DNA of 64,000 bases from Acidobacteriota bacterium (GCA_016125275.1 WGMB01000003.1:1091896-1155895); one strand, 5' to 3'; positions 18,973 to 27,669 are shown, counted from the first letter of the stretch. Translations and numbers: made by a program. The notes: generated by a model not told the origin, from the letters alone.

Positions 18973-20139
18973 ATGACCCGCCGAACCGCTCTCGCGGCCG
19001 CTGTCGCGGCCCCCATGCTTCTGCCCGCCTCGCCGCAGGGCGCCAATGACCGCGTGACGATGGCGCTGATCGGCGCCGGAGGCCGCGGCCGCCGCGTCGC
19101 CGGCGAGTTCGTCGAGCTTGGCGCCAAATGCGCCGCCGTCGCCGACGTGTACGAACCCAATCTCGCCCTAGGCCTCAAGGTCGCCGGCTCCGGCGCCCAG
19201 GGCTACCAGGACTACCGCAAGATCCTCGACCGCCAGGACATCGACGCCGTTCTGATCGCCACGCCCGACCATTGGCACGTGCCGATGATGCTCGCCGCCG
19301 TCGACGCCGGCAAGGACGTCTACTGCGAAAAGCCCATGTCGCACTCGATCTCCGAGGGCAATCGAGCCATTCGAGGCGTTCGAGCCACCGACCGCATCGT
19401 TCAGATCGGCATGCAGCGCCGCTCCACGCCGTGGATCATCGAGGCCAAGAAGATGGTGGATGACGGCGCGATCGGCGAGATCACCTTCGCCAAGGCGCAG
19501 TGGAACTGGATGGTTTCGGCGCCGCTGGACAACTCGCCGCTGCCCGGCAAGCTGGACTGGCAGCGGTTCGTGGGGCCGGCCCCGCAGCGCGCCATGCAGC
19601 CGCAGATCTTCCGCAAGTGGCGTTACTTCTGGGAGTTCTCCGGCGGCAATATGACCGACCAAGGCACCCACCTGATGGACGTGATCCAGTGGTTCTCCAA
19701 CGCCGGCACGCCCCGCTCGGCGGCGTGCGTCGGCCGCGTCGTCGGCATGCAGGGCTCGGAAGTCCCGGATACGTTCGCTGCCACGTTCGAGTACCCGAAC
19801 CTGATCGCCACCTGGACGCTGAACTACAACAACGACTACGAGAACGGCTGGACGATTCGCTTTGAGGGCTCGAACGGCACGCTCGTGCTCGACGGCGGCG
19901 GCTATCGCCTCTACGACGCCCCCTGGCGGCGCAACCCGGACCCGGTGAAGGTGGTCGAGGACAAACTGCCCACCACGCCGCACGTACGCAACTTCCTGGA
20001 GTGCATCAAGACTCGTGAGGAGCCCAACGCGCCGGTCGAGATCGGCCACACCGCCGTCTGCGGACCGCACCTTGCGAACATCGCCATGCACACCAAGAAA
20101 ATGGCATTTCTGAATCCGGAGGCGACCGAGATCTACTGA
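18973..20139 (+). CDS. Tat-exported Gfo/Idh/MocA-family oxidoreductase
   Basis: A 388-residue NAD(P)-dependent sugar or inositol dehydrogenase-like protein. Twin-arginine start MTRRTALAAAVAAPMLLPAS, Rossmann motif MALIGAGGRGRRVAGEF, then the family motifs IDAVLIATPDHWHVPMM and VYCEKPMSHSISEG (EKP lysine of the active site). The second domain has WNWMVSAPLDNSPLPGKLDW, GGNMTDQGTHLMDVIQWF (GTH.xD motif) and NNDYENGWTIRFEGSNGTLVLDGGGY. Proteins of this layout occur in large numbers next to DUF1080 proteins in Acidobacteriota and Planctomycetota; substrate unknown. Confidence 0.88.
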   Translation: MTRRTALAAAVAAPMLLPASPQGANDRVTMALIGAGGRGRRVAGEFVELGAKCAAVADVYEPNLALGLKVAGSGAQGYQDYRKILDRQDIDAVLIATPDHWHVPMMLAAVDAGKDVYCEKPMSHSISEGNRAIRGVRATDRIVQIGMQRRSTPWIIEAKKMVDDGAIGEITFAKAQWNWMVSAPLDNSPLPGKLDWQRFVGPAPQRAMQPQIFRKWRYFWEFSGGNMTDQGTHLMDVIQWFSNAGTPRSAACVGRVVGMQGSEVPDTFAATFEYPNLIATWTLNYNNDYENGWTIRFEGSNGTLVLDGGGYRLYDAPWRRNPDPVKVVEDKLPTTPHVRNFLECIKTREEPNAPVEIGHTAVCGPHLANIAMHTKKMAFLNPEATEIY

Positions 20140-20149
20140 AGGCCGGGGC

Positions 20150-21349
20150 TCACGGCGCCGGCGTCACCTTGTAGCCGTTCCAGGTCCATTCGGAGACTTC
20201 GCCGGAGGAGACCTTCGCCAAACCCTCGGCCAGTGCCTGGAAGGTCGTATCGGCATAGGGGTGATGCCGCGTCGTCGCCGCGGAGGGCCGGGCCTGCAGC
20301 CCCGCGGCGTCTTTGCCCAGCAGCGGGCAGAAGATCCACCCGGGCCGCTCGGCCGAGGTCCACTCCGCGGTTTGGACGCCGCCGGAGGTCGACGGGTCTC
20401 CCGTCAGATCGTAGGCCACCGCGTATTGCATCGGCTGCTTGCCTTGGAAGGCGGCGTCCACGCCGTCGTCGGCCAGCGTCAACGTCATCGCCACCCGCCA
20501 GCGGTTCGCGCCGGTGGGGGTCGCGGTCATCTGGAAGGAATCGGCTGGGTAGTTCCAGACGACATCTTTCTTGGTGTTGACCACGATCGGAAGCCGGTTC
20601 TCGTGGATGTAGAACAGTACGAAGCGGTGGAAGTCATACGCCGAGACGCCCGCGGGCCCGCCGGCCGCCCGCTGGGAGCCTTGCCAGTCAAAGCCGGCCC
20701 AGTTCGCCGCCAACAGCCCTTTGATGTCTCCCGGCGAGAAACTTACCGACGCTCCGCCGGTCCGCGTGGCCGCCACGGCCCGCCTCGGCTCGCCGTAGAC
20801 GGACGAAGAGACCGAGAAGCCGTCGCAATGCCCCGTCCACGCGGCGTTGGCGGCCGGGGGAGTCGAATGGTTTAGACGCTCCCACTGCAACGGGTTTCCG
20901 TCGCCGGTCCAGCGGCCGTAAGCCTCCAGTGGACCGGAAGCGCCGTAGAGCTGGGTGGAGCTGGGTTTTTCCGGCCACCAGGGCCCGGACCACACGCGGT
21001 GGTCGGCCTGTCCGCTGAGGGTGATTGGTTGGGGCGGAGGCGGGGGCTGCGGCGCCTTGGGGGCCGACGGCGGCGTCGAGGAGGAGCTTCCGCCGCCGTT
21101 CGCCGGCGTGAGGACGACCTTGCCGCCGGTACGGGTCTCGCGCACCATGTCGCCCACCTTGAACAGGAGCTCCACGACGACCAGCGTCACGCTATGGACG
21201 TACTTCGTCTTCGGATTCTGCAGCTTGACGTCGTAGCGGCCGTCCGAGATCTTCGTGATGCTCTGGACCGAAAAGACATCGCCGGCTTGCGCCAGACAGA
21301 GCATCGCCGCCAGGGCGAAGACGAGGAGAGAAGAGGACAGCCGGGCCAT
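20150..21349 (-). CDS. Secreted protein resembling transglutaminase elicitor family
   Basis: A 399-residue secreted protein: signal peptide MARLSSSLLVFALAAMLCLAQA, a small beta domain (residues about 22-80), a Pro-rich linker (SAPKAPQPPPPPQP), then a domain whose pattern matches the transglutaminase-elicitor family: WTGHCDGFSVSSSVYGEP (candidate nucleophile Cys), VSFSPGDIKGLLAANWAGFD, DFHRFVLFYIHENRLPIVVN (candidate His) and DVVWNYPADSF (candidate Asp and the characteristic VWNxP). The match is by eye to motifs and is moderate. If right, it would be a cysteine-dependent acyl transferase or protease-like protein outside the cell. ATG 21349 is chosen over GTG 21370 because it places the signal peptide first. 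Confidence 0.6.
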   Translation of the reverse strand: MARLSSSLLVFALAAMLCLAQAGDVFSVQSITKISDGRYDVKLQNPKTKYVHSVTLVVVELLFKVGDMVRETRTGGKVVLTPANGGGSSSSTPPSAPKAPQPPPPPQPITLSGQADHRVWSGPWWPEKPSSTQLYGASGPLEAYGRWTGDGNPLQWERLNHSTPPAANAAWTGHCDGFSVSSSVYGEPRRAVAATRTGGASVSFSPGDIKGLLAANWAGFDWQGSQRAAGGPAGVSAYDFHRFVLFYIHENRLPIVVNTKKDVVWNYPADSFQMTATPTGANRWRVAMTLTLADDGVDAAFQGKQPMQYAVAYDLTGDPSTSGGVQTAEWTSAERPGWIFCPLLGKDAAGLQARPSAATTRHHPYADTTFQALAEGLAKVSSGEVSEWTWNGYKVTPAP

Positions 21350-21420
21350 GCTGAATCTCGAAGCCTCCACGGCGATCTTAAGCGAGCCGATATGGCCTTG
21401 GGAAGCGCTACCCTAGGTCG

Positions 21421-21846
21421 ATGCCCATCGAGATCGCGCCGGCCGTCACGGACGCGGACATCCTGGACTGCTTCGACGTGATGGCCCTGCTGCGGCCACA
21501 TCTGACGCGCGAGGGCTTCGTGGACCGGGTCCGGACCCAGATGGCCGGCGGATACCAGATGGCCGCCCTGCGCGATGAGGGCTCGGTGCGGGCCGTCGCC
21601 GGCTATCGTCTACTGCACCAGCTCGCCTACGGCAAGACCCTCTATGTGGACGATCTGGTCACGGCCGAATCGGACCGATCCAAAGGATATGGCAACGACC
21701 TGTTCGACTGGCTCGTCGAACAAGGCGGCGCTCTGGGCATGGACGAGCTGCAGCTCGACTCGGGCGTGCAGCGCTTCGCCGCTCACCGGTTCTACTTCCG
21801 TAAGCGCATGTACATCCACGCCTACCACTTTCGTCTGGCGCTATAG
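21421..21846 (+). CDS. GNAT-family N-acetyltransferase
   Basis: A 141-residue acetyltransferase. The GNAT fold is seen as AGYRLLHQLAYGKTLYVDDLVT (beta strands 3-4), the acetyl-CoA pyrophosphate-binding loop RSKGYGNDLFDWL (R-x-x-G-x-G/A) and the C-terminal DSGVQRFAAHRFYFRKRMYI with the usual FYxK-type tyrosine. The substrate is unknown. ATG 21421 lies 6 bases after a weak -10-like TACCCT. It is separate from the ccm genes, which have their own promoter region. Confidence 0.8.
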   Translation: MPIEIAPAVTDADILDCFDVMALLRPHLTREGFVDRVRTQMAGGYQMAALRDEGSVRAVAGYRLLHQLAYGKTLYVDDLVTAESDRSKGYGNDLFDWLVEQGGALGMDELQLDSGVQRFAAHRFYFRKRMYIHAYHFRLAL

Positions 21847-21923
21847 CGTGGAAAGTGAAGCCGTTACGCCCAAGTGAAGGGACTATACTAAGGGACTAGC
21901 GAAACGCAGGAGGCGCATCCACC

Positions 21924-22382
21924 ATGAAGCCCGCAGTCAAATTCGGAGCTCTCACTGTCGTCATCGTGGCGGCCCTGGGTTGGTTGGCCATGGACGGCAT
22001 CAACCAAGCCGCTACTTATTACGTGACCATTGCCGAGCTCGACGCGATGGACCATGCGGCGCCCAAACGCATCCGCGTGGGCGGCGACGTCGTTCCGGAC
22101 TCGATCGTCCGCAACGGAGACAGGGTCGAGTTCACCATCGAGCAGGCCGAGGAGGGCGTGCCGGCGCGGACGCTCAACGTGGTCTACACCGGCCAGGATC
22201 CGCTGCCCGACACCTTCCGGGACCGGGCGCAGGCGCTCTGCGACGGCAAGATGCGCACCGACGGCGTGTTCGAGGCGCAGAAGATCCAGGCCAAGTGCGC
22301 GTCGAAGTATGAAGTGAAACCCGGCGAGGGCGCCTCTCCGACCTACGAGTCGGCGCCGGCCACCAACTCGGCCACGGACTAG
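21924..22382 (+). CDS. ccmE: Cytochrome c maturation haem chaperone CcmE, CxxxY type
   Basis: CcmE carries haem in the periplasm from CcmABC(D) to CcmF. One N-terminal membrane helix (VKFGALTVVIVAALGWLAM) is followed by the OB-fold domain: RIRVGGDVVPDSI, RVEFTIEQAE, LNVVYTGQDPLPDTF, and GVFEAQKIQAKCASKYEVKP. The usual covalent haem-binding His of HxxxY is replaced by Cys, giving CxxxY (KCASKY), the variant described in archaeal and Desulfovibrio systems. AGGAGG 10 bases before ATG is the ribosome binding site; TATACT (21884-21889) is a possible -10 element. First gene of a seven-gene cluster. Confidence 0.9.
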   Translation: MKPAVKFGALTVVIVAALGWLAMDGINQAATYYVTIAELDAMDHAAPKRIRVGGDVVPDSIVRNGDRVEFTIEQAEEGVPARTLNVVYTGQDPLPDTFRDRAQALCDGKMRTDGVFEAQKIQAKCASKYEVKPGEGASPTYESAPATNSATD

Positions 22383-22432
22383 ACCCGCGCGGCGGCTCCG
22401 GGCCGGCCGCGACGGCTTTGTGTGAGGGATTT

Positions 22433-24469
22433 ATGGAGAATCTAGGCTACCTCGCGGTTCTGCTCGCCTTCCTGGTTTCGAGCTACGCCATCGTGGCGGC
22501 GTTGGTCGGCAAGCTGGCCCGAAAGCCCTTTCTCGAGGCCAGCGCGCAGCGGGCCGTGCTCACGGCTTGGGCGCTCACGTCCGCCGCGGCCTTCGTTCTC
22601 CTCTATGCCATCCTCACCAACGACTTCACGTCGAGCTACGTCGCGTCCTACTCGAGCATCAATCAGCCGCTGATCTACAAGCTGGCCGCCTGGTGGGGCG
22701 GACAGGAAGGCTCGCTGCTGTTCTGGAGCTGGATTGCCGCCACCTACGCCTTCGTCTCCGTCTACACGTCGCGGAAGCGTCACGCCAGCATGATCAGCTA
22801 CGTGATCGCCATCGAGATGACGGTGGTGGGCTTCTTCCTGGGCATCGTGCACTTCCAGGCGAACCCCTTCAAGGTGCTCATGGCCGGTCCGCAGATCACG
22901 GCCATCTCCGACGGCAACGGTCTGAATCCGCTGCTGCAGCACCCGATCATGGCGATCCACCCGCCGATGCTCTATTTGGGCTATGTCGGCTTCATGGTGC
23001 CGTTCGCCTTCGCCATCGCCAGCCTGATCACGCGGCAGCCGGGCGACCGCTGGATCCACACGACGCGGCTGTGGACGATGGTCACCTGGATGTTCCAGTC
23101 GATCGGCATCCTGCTGGGCATGCGCTGGGCGTACGCGGTACTGGGCTGGGGCGGCTACTGGGGCTGGGACCCGGTCGAGAACGCCTCGCTGCTGCCCTGG
23201 ATCACCGGCACGGCCTTCCTGCACTCGGTGATGATGCAGGAAAAGAAGGGCATGATGAAGGTTTGGAACGTCGTGCTGGTCTCGGCCACGTTCTTCCTGT
23301 GCATTTTCGGCACGATGCTGACGCGGTCGGGCTTGGTCAGCTCCGTCCATGCCTTCGCGCAGTCGAACATTGGCGACTACTTCGTCTGGTTCTTGACGAT
23401 CTCCATCGCCGCCACCACGTACTTGATCCTGAGCCGGCTCGAGTTCCTCAAGAGCGAGGCCAGGCTGGACGCCGTTCTGTCGCGCGAGTCGAGCTTCCTA
23501 TTCAACAACGTGATCCTGCTGGCGAGCTGCTTCGCCATCCTGTGGGGCACCCTGTTCCCGGTAATCAGCGAGGCGGTTTCGGGCGAGAAGATTTCAGTAG
23601 GAGCGCCGTTCTTCAACCGCGTCAACATCCCGATCGGCCTGCTGCTGCTGCTGTTGACGGGCGTCGGTCCGCTATTTGCCTGGCGCAAGACCTCCGCGGA
23701 GAGCCTGCGCCGCAACTTCCTTTGGCCGGCGGTTTCCGGCCTTGTCCTGGGCGGGCTGCTGTTCGCGCTGGGCGTGCATGACCTCTACGCACTGGTCACC
23801 TTCATGCTCTGCCTGTTCGTGGGCGTGACGATCGTGGTGGAGTTCTTCCGCGGCGCGAAGATCCTGCAGCGCAAGCAGCAGATGGCGTTCGCGCCGGCCA
23901 TGGTGGAGCTGACGCATCGCAACACCCGGCGCTACGGCGGCTACCTGGTCCACCTGGGCATCGTGCTGATGTTCGTGGGCTTCGCCGGCGCGGCCTTCAA
24001 CCAGATGGGCCAGGCGGAGATGACCGTGGGCGACGCGCTCGAGGTCGGCAAGTACCAGTTCTTGATGAAGGATCTGAAGGAAGATCGCGGAGCGACCTGG
24101 GTCGCTTCGCGGGCCTACTTCGACGTGATCAAGGACGGCGAGACGATCGGCCAGATGGACCCCGAGCAGCGCGTCTACACCACCGGCCGCGAGCCGCAAC
24201 CGACGGGCATTCCCGACATTCGGCCGCGGCTGAACGAGGACGTCTACCTGGTCTTCGCCGGCTTTACCCGCGACGGCAAGAACCCGATCATTCAGGCCTA
24301 CATCAACCCGCTGGTGAACTGGGTGTTCATCGGCGGCTGGCTGCTGGTGCTCGGCACGCTCGTGGCGCTGGTCCCGAGCAAGGTCCGTCGCAGCTATCCC
24401 AAGACTCGCATCGTGGGGTCGGTGGCAGCCCAGCGCAAGGAGGCGAAGCCTGTTGTTGCGCAGAGCTAA
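22433..24469 (+). CDS. ccmF: Cytochrome c haem lyase subunit CcmF
   Basis: CcmF attaches haem to apocytochrome c at the periplasmic side of the membrane. The 678-residue polytopic protein contains the tryptophan-rich haem-handling WWD motif (WGGYWGWDPVENASLLPW), about 13-15 membrane helices, conserved histidines on both sides (HPIMAIHPPMLYLGYVG; HSVMMQEKKG; RRYGGYLVHLGIVLMFVG) and a large periplasmic domain near residues 535-640. ATG 22433 begins a membrane segment typical for the family. The next gene, ccmH, overlaps its end by 17 bases. Confidence 0.96.
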   Translation: MENLGYLAVLLAFLVSSYAIVAALVGKLARKPFLEASAQRAVLTAWALTSAAAFVLLYAILTNDFTSSYVASYSSINQPLIYKLAAWWGGQEGSLLFWSWIAATYAFVSVYTSRKRHASMISYVIAIEMTVVGFFLGIVHFQANPFKVLMAGPQITAISDGNGLNPLLQHPIMAIHPPMLYLGYVGFMVPFAFAIASLITRQPGDRWIHTTRLWTMVTWMFQSIGILLGMRWAYAVLGWGGYWGWDPVENASLLPWITGTAFLHSVMMQEKKGMMKVWNVVLVSATFFLCIFGTMLTRSGLVSSVHAFAQSNIGDYFVWFLTISIAATTYLILSRLEFLKSEARLDAVLSRESSFLFNNVILLASCFAILWGTLFPVISEAVSGEKISVGAPFFNRVNIPIGLLLLLLTGVGPLFAWRKTSAESLRRNFLWPAVSGLVLGGLLFALGVHDLYALVTFMLCLFVGVTIVVEFFRGAKILQRKQQMAFAPAMVELTHRNTRRYGGYLVHLGIVLMFVGFAGAAFNQMGQAEMTVGDALEVGKYQFLMKDLKEDRGATWVASRAYFDVIKDGETIGQMDPEQRVYTTGREPQPTGIPDIRPRLNEDVYLVFAGFTRDGKNPIIQAYINPLVNWVFIGGWLLVLGTLVALVPSKVRRSYPKTRIVGSVAAQRKEAKPVVAQS

Positions 24470-24944
24470 GCTGAGCGCCCTGCTTGCCCTGATCGTCTTC
24501 GGCGCCGGCTGGCTGGCCGCCGAGATCAAGACCACTGACGCGATCACTCTGCAGGTCCGCGAGATCGGCAAGGGACTCAAGTGCCAATGCGGCTGCTCCT
24601 ACACCGTCGCGGACTGCAACATGCTGTATTGCCACTTCCGCGATCCGGTCAATCAAGAAATCGAGACCGGCATCAAGGCCGGCTTGACGCCGCCGCAGAT
24701 TGTCTCCAAGCTCATGGCCGAGTACGGCGATGTGCTGCGCACGGCCCCCAAAGTCGAAGGCTTCGGCGCTGTCGGTTGGGCCATGCCCTTCGCTATGCTG
24801 GCATTGGGCCTGCTGATCGCGCCCTTCGTCGTGCGGCGTTGGCGGAAGAATCAGATCGAGCAGGGACCCGCCGTTGCGATCGACGAGGCCACGATCGAGG
24901 CCTACGAGAAAGAGATCGAGCGGGATCTGGCCAAGGACTCGTAG
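24453..24944 (+). CDS. ccmH: CcmH/CycL-type apocytochrome thiol reductase, cysteine-rich variant
   Basis: CcmH keeps the CxxCH cysteines of apocytochromes reduced. The 163-residue protein has an N-terminal signal anchor, a helical domain and a C-terminal membrane helix (WAMPFAMLALGLLIAPFVV). Instead of the usual LRCxxC it reads LKCQCGC with Cys44, Cys46 and Cys48, plus Cys55 and Cys60 (ADCNMLYC). The three-helix core (IETGIKAGLTPPQIVSKL; AEYGDVLRTAPK) is otherwise standard. TTG 24453 is used because AAGGAGG stands 8 bases upstream; it lies inside the end of ccmF. Confidence 0.88.
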   Translation: MLRRAKLSALLALIVFGAGWLAAEIKTTDAITLQVREIGKGLKCQCGCSYTVADCNMLYCHFRDPVNQEIETGIKAGLTPPQIVSKLMAEYGDVLRTAPKVEGFGAVGWAMPFAMLALGLLIAPFVVRRWRKNQIEQGPAVAIDEATIEAYEKEIERDLAKDS

Positions 24945-24966
24945 TTTCCGTTCTCACCCTGCGTCC

Positions 24967-25257
24967 ATGTTGATTGCCGCCGCAGTTCTCCTCGTTCTGC
25001 TCGCCTTCGGCCTGCCCCTGCTGGTCCGGGGCGAGGATTTGCCCGAGTCCGAGCCCGTCTCGCCGACACAGCATCTCGACGATCGGGCCGCCGCTTTGTA
25101 CGAGAACCTCCGCGACCTGCAAGGCGAATATCTGATGGGCAAGCTCTCCGACGAGGACTACCAGTCCACCAAACAGGACGTGCAGCGCGAATTGGCGCGG
25201 GTGAAGGCGGAGATCGACGCCATCGAGCGCGGCGGAGCGTCGGAGGCTCGGGCATGA
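24967..25257 (+). CDS. Small CcmI-like membrane-anchored coiled-coil protein
   Basis: A 96-residue protein with one membrane helix at the N-terminus (LIAAAVLLVLLAFGLPLLV) and a predicted helical, coiled-coil tail with the pattern LYENLRDLQGEYLMGKLSDEDYQSTK, which resembles the N-terminal part of CcmI and short CcmI-like proteins found in ccm clusters. It would help present apocytochrome to CcmH/CcmF (inference from position and pattern). It starts 22 bases after ccmH, and its stop overlaps the next start as ATGA. Confidence 0.7.
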   Translation: MLIAAAVLLVLLAFGLPLLVRGEDLPESEPVSPTQHLDDRAAALYENLRDLQGEYLMGKLSDEDYQSTKQDVQRELARVKAEIDAIERGGASEARA

Positions 25258-26300
25258 TGCGCCGCGCCGTCCCACGCCTTGCCCTACTGGGCCTGCTGTC
25301 CGCGGCCTGGGCATTCGGCGCCATCAGCGGCGTCGCCATCAACCGCACCACCGGCCAACCGGCCGGCCGCATCGCCATCACGCTGATTTCGTTCGCGCAG
25401 GGCATGGACCCGATCGAGGAAGTCTACACCGACGCCGAGGGTCGCTTCGCCTTCGTCAAGGAAGTGAGCGGCGGGCCGGCCATGCTGCGCTCGGAGTTCG
25501 AGGGCGTCAGCTACAGCAAGATGGTGCCGCCGGGAACGCCGCAACAAGGCGTCGAGGTCGACGTCTACGAGGCTGCCAAGGAGCCCATCCGCCCCACCGG
25601 CCGCGTGCTCGTGCTCGAGCTCAGCGGCGCCGAGCTGATCGTCAACGAGAGCTACCTATTCGAGAACAAGACCTCGCCGCCGAGGACGTACCGGGACGCC
25701 GAGAACGGTACGCTGCGGTTCTACCTTCCGGCCGAAGCCAAGGGCATCGTCCAGGTGGAAGCCAGCGGTCCGGCGCGCATGCCGTTGCAGCAGACGGCCG
25801 ACCCGACCTCCAAGGAGGGCGTCTACAAGGTCGACTTCCCGATCAAGCCCGGCGAGAACCGCGTTTCCCTGACCTATCTCGTGCCCCATTCCGACGAGAC
25901 GGCCTTCCACGCGCGCAGCGTCTATCCCAAGATTCAGACGCGCGTCGCCGTGCCGTCCGGCGTGGAGGTCTCCGGCGAGGGGCTGACCTCGCTGGGCAAG
26001 GAGCCGAACACGCAGGCCGAGATCTTCGAGGTCGCCTCCGGAGGGGACTTCGAGGTGACTCTGAAGGGTTCCGGACGCCTCGGGCGCGGCTCGTCGTCCG
26101 GCTCGGAGGCGGCGCCCAGCGCGGGCGCAGGAGGAGGCGGAGGCTCGGAGATCAGCATCCAGCCGGCGCCGATCTCGAAAGAAGCGCCGCTGCTGTTCGG
26201 CATCGCCGGGGCCATCCTGGCGCTCGGCTTCGTGCGCCTCTACCTCAAGGGCGGGGCGGCGCCCGCCGAGAAGACTCGCGGCGCCGCCAAACGGCGCTGA
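25254..26300 (+). CDS. Membrane-anchored beta-domain protein within the ccm cluster, function unknown
   Basis: A 348-residue protein with a signal peptide (LALLGLLSAAWAFG), an N-terminal carboxypeptidase-regulatory-like beta domain (ISGVAINRTTGQPAGRIAITL; VYTDAEGRFAFVKEV), a second beta-rich part (ESYLFENKTSPPRTY; GVYKVDFPIKPGENRVSLTY), a Gly/Ser-rich flexible stretch (about residues 275-300) and a C-terminal membrane helix (LLFGIAGAILALGFVRLYL) with a basic cytoplasmic tail. It lies between ccmI-like and ccmA with ATGA and 1-base overlaps, so it is almost surely co-translated with the haem lyase genes. No known Ccm component has this layout to my knowledge. Confidence 0.75.
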   Translation: MMRRAVPRLALLGLLSAAWAFGAISGVAINRTTGQPAGRIAITLISFAQGMDPIEEVYTDAEGRFAFVKEVSGGPAMLRSEFEGVSYSKMVPPGTPQQGVEVDVYEAAKEPIRPTGRVLVLELSGAELIVNESYLFENKTSPPRTYRDAENGTLRFYLPAEAKGIVQVEASGPARMPLQQTADPTSKEGVYKVDFPIKPGENRVSLTYLVPHSDETAFHARSVYPKIQTRVAVPSGVEVSGEGLTSLGKEPNTQAEIFEVASGGDFEVTLKGSGRLGRGSSSGSEAAPSAGAGGGGGSEISIQPAPISKEAPLLFGIAGAILALGFVRLYLKGGAAPAEKTRGAAKRR

Positions 26301-26989
26301 TGGCCGAGCCCTTGATCATTGCGCGTCAGGTCGCCAAGTATTTCGGCGACTTTCCGGCCTTGCGCTCCATCGATTTGGAAGTCCAAGCGGGCGAAGCGTT
26401 GGCCCTACTGGGTCGCAACGGCGCAGGCAAGAGCACCCTGCTGCAGTTGTTCGCAGGCCTGTCCCAACCCACCAGCGGCGCGATCGAGTTGCGCGTCGGC
26501 GGCAGCGATTTTCGCCAATCCGTCGGCGTTCTGGGGCATGGACAATGGCTTTACGACGACCTCACGGCAGCGGAAAATCTCAACTTCTTCGCGCAACTCT
26601 ACGCCGTACAGGACGCCCCCGGCAAGATCGATTCCTGGCTCGAGTTGACCGGATTGAGCCGATTTCGAGACTCCCGCGTCAATGAATTCTCGCGCGGCAT
26701 GCGCCAGCGGCTCGCCATCGCACGGGCCTTTCTGCACGAGCCGCGGGTGTTGCTGCTCGATGAGCCTTGGACGGCTCTCGACGATCGCGCCATCCGGTTC
26801 CTCTCCGACCGGATGACCGAGGCCCGTCAACGCGGCGCCACGCTGGTCGTCTGCTCGCATCAACTGCGCGAAGCGCTGGAGGTGGCCGACCGCGTCGCCG
26901 TGCTCGACCGCGGTCGCCTGGCCTACGTCGAAGAGGTCAGCGAAGCCCTGCGGGCCAACCCCGACAGTCTGTACGAGCGCCTGTCGTGA
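26300..26989 (+). CDS. ccmA: ABC transporter ATPase CcmA
   Basis: CcmA is the ATPase of the complex that releases holo-CcmE. The 229-residue protein has Walker A GRNGAGKST, a Q-loop region, the signature FSRGMRQRLAIARA (S-R-G-M-R-Q in place of LSGGQ, usual for CcmA and related exporters), Walker B LLLDEPWTALD and H-loop VVCSHQL. Start ATG overlaps the previous stop (TGATG). Downstream ccmB overlaps by 4 bases. General ABC-2-type export ATPases look similar; the neighbouring ccmB and ccmF support CcmA. Confidence 0.9.
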   Translation: MAEPLIIARQVAKYFGDFPALRSIDLEVQAGEALALLGRNGAGKSTLLQLFAGLSQPTSGAIELRVGGSDFRQSVGVLGHGQWLYDDLTAAENLNFFAQLYAVQDAPGKIDSWLELTGLSRFRDSRVNEFSRGMRQRLAIARAFLHEPRVLLLDEPWTALDDRAIRFLSDRMTEARQRGATLVVCSHQLREALEVADRVAVLDRGRLAYVEEVSEALRANPDSLYERLS

Positions 26990-27669
26990 CGGAATTCCTG
27001 CGGTTGAGTTGGGCGGTGGCCGCCAAGGACCTGCGCGTGGAGATGCGCAACCGCGAGGCGCTCAATGCCGCCTTCGCGTTCGCCCTAACGGTGCTGCTGC
27101 TATTCAGCTTCGCCTTCGACCCGATCGTCAATCCGGACGCCCGCGCGATGTCTGGCGGGCTTCTGTGGGTCGTCTACGCCTTCGCCGGCATTCTGGCGCT
27201 CAACCGCAGCTTCGCCCGCGAGACCGCAAACGATTGCATGTCCGCTCTGGCTGCTGCGCCGATCTCCGGGGCGGCGATCTTTGCAGGCAAAGCCTTCGCG
27301 AACGGCCTCTTGTTGCTAGCGCTGGAGTTGCTGTCGCTGCCGATGTTCGGAGTCTTCTATGACGTCCGCTGGCTGGCTCGTTTTCCGGAGTTGGCCCTGA
27401 TCCTGGCCTTGGGCGCGACGGCCCTGACTGTGATCGGGACGATGTTCGGGGCAGTTACGGCAAATAGCCGCCTCAGAGAGTTGATGCTGCCCGTATTGGT
27501 ATTGCCGTTGGCTCTGCCGGCGCTGATGGCGTGTGTCAAACTGACCACGCTCATCTTTGCCGGCGAGCCGATCGGCGACTCCTTTGTATGGCTGAAGTTA
27601 TTGATTTCGTTTGATGTAATATTTGGACTGCTCGGAGCGACGCTTCTGGAGTATGTGATTGAATCTTGA
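26986..27669 (+). CDS. ccmB: Haem exporter membrane subunit CcmB
   Basis: CcmB is the membrane partner of CcmA. The 227-residue protein begins with a short cytoplasmic segment (AVAAKDLRVEMRNREAL, a family signature) and has six membrane helices, with FDPIVNPDARAMSGGLLWVVYAFAGILALNRSF and GAVTANSRLRELMLPVLVLPL typical of CcmB. GTG 26986 overlaps the ccmA stop as GTGA. ccmC, normally next, does not follow: the next genes are unrelated. Confidence 0.92.
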   Translation: MTEFLRLSWAVAAKDLRVEMRNREALNAAFAFALTVLLLFSFAFDPIVNPDARAMSGGLLWVVYAFAGILALNRSFARETANDCMSALAAAPISGAAIFAGKAFANGLLLLALELLSLPMFGVFYDVRWLARFPELALILALGATALTVIGTMFGAVTANSRLRELMLPVLVLPLALPALMACVKLTTLIFAGEPIGDSFVWLKLLISFDVIFGLLGATLLEYVIES

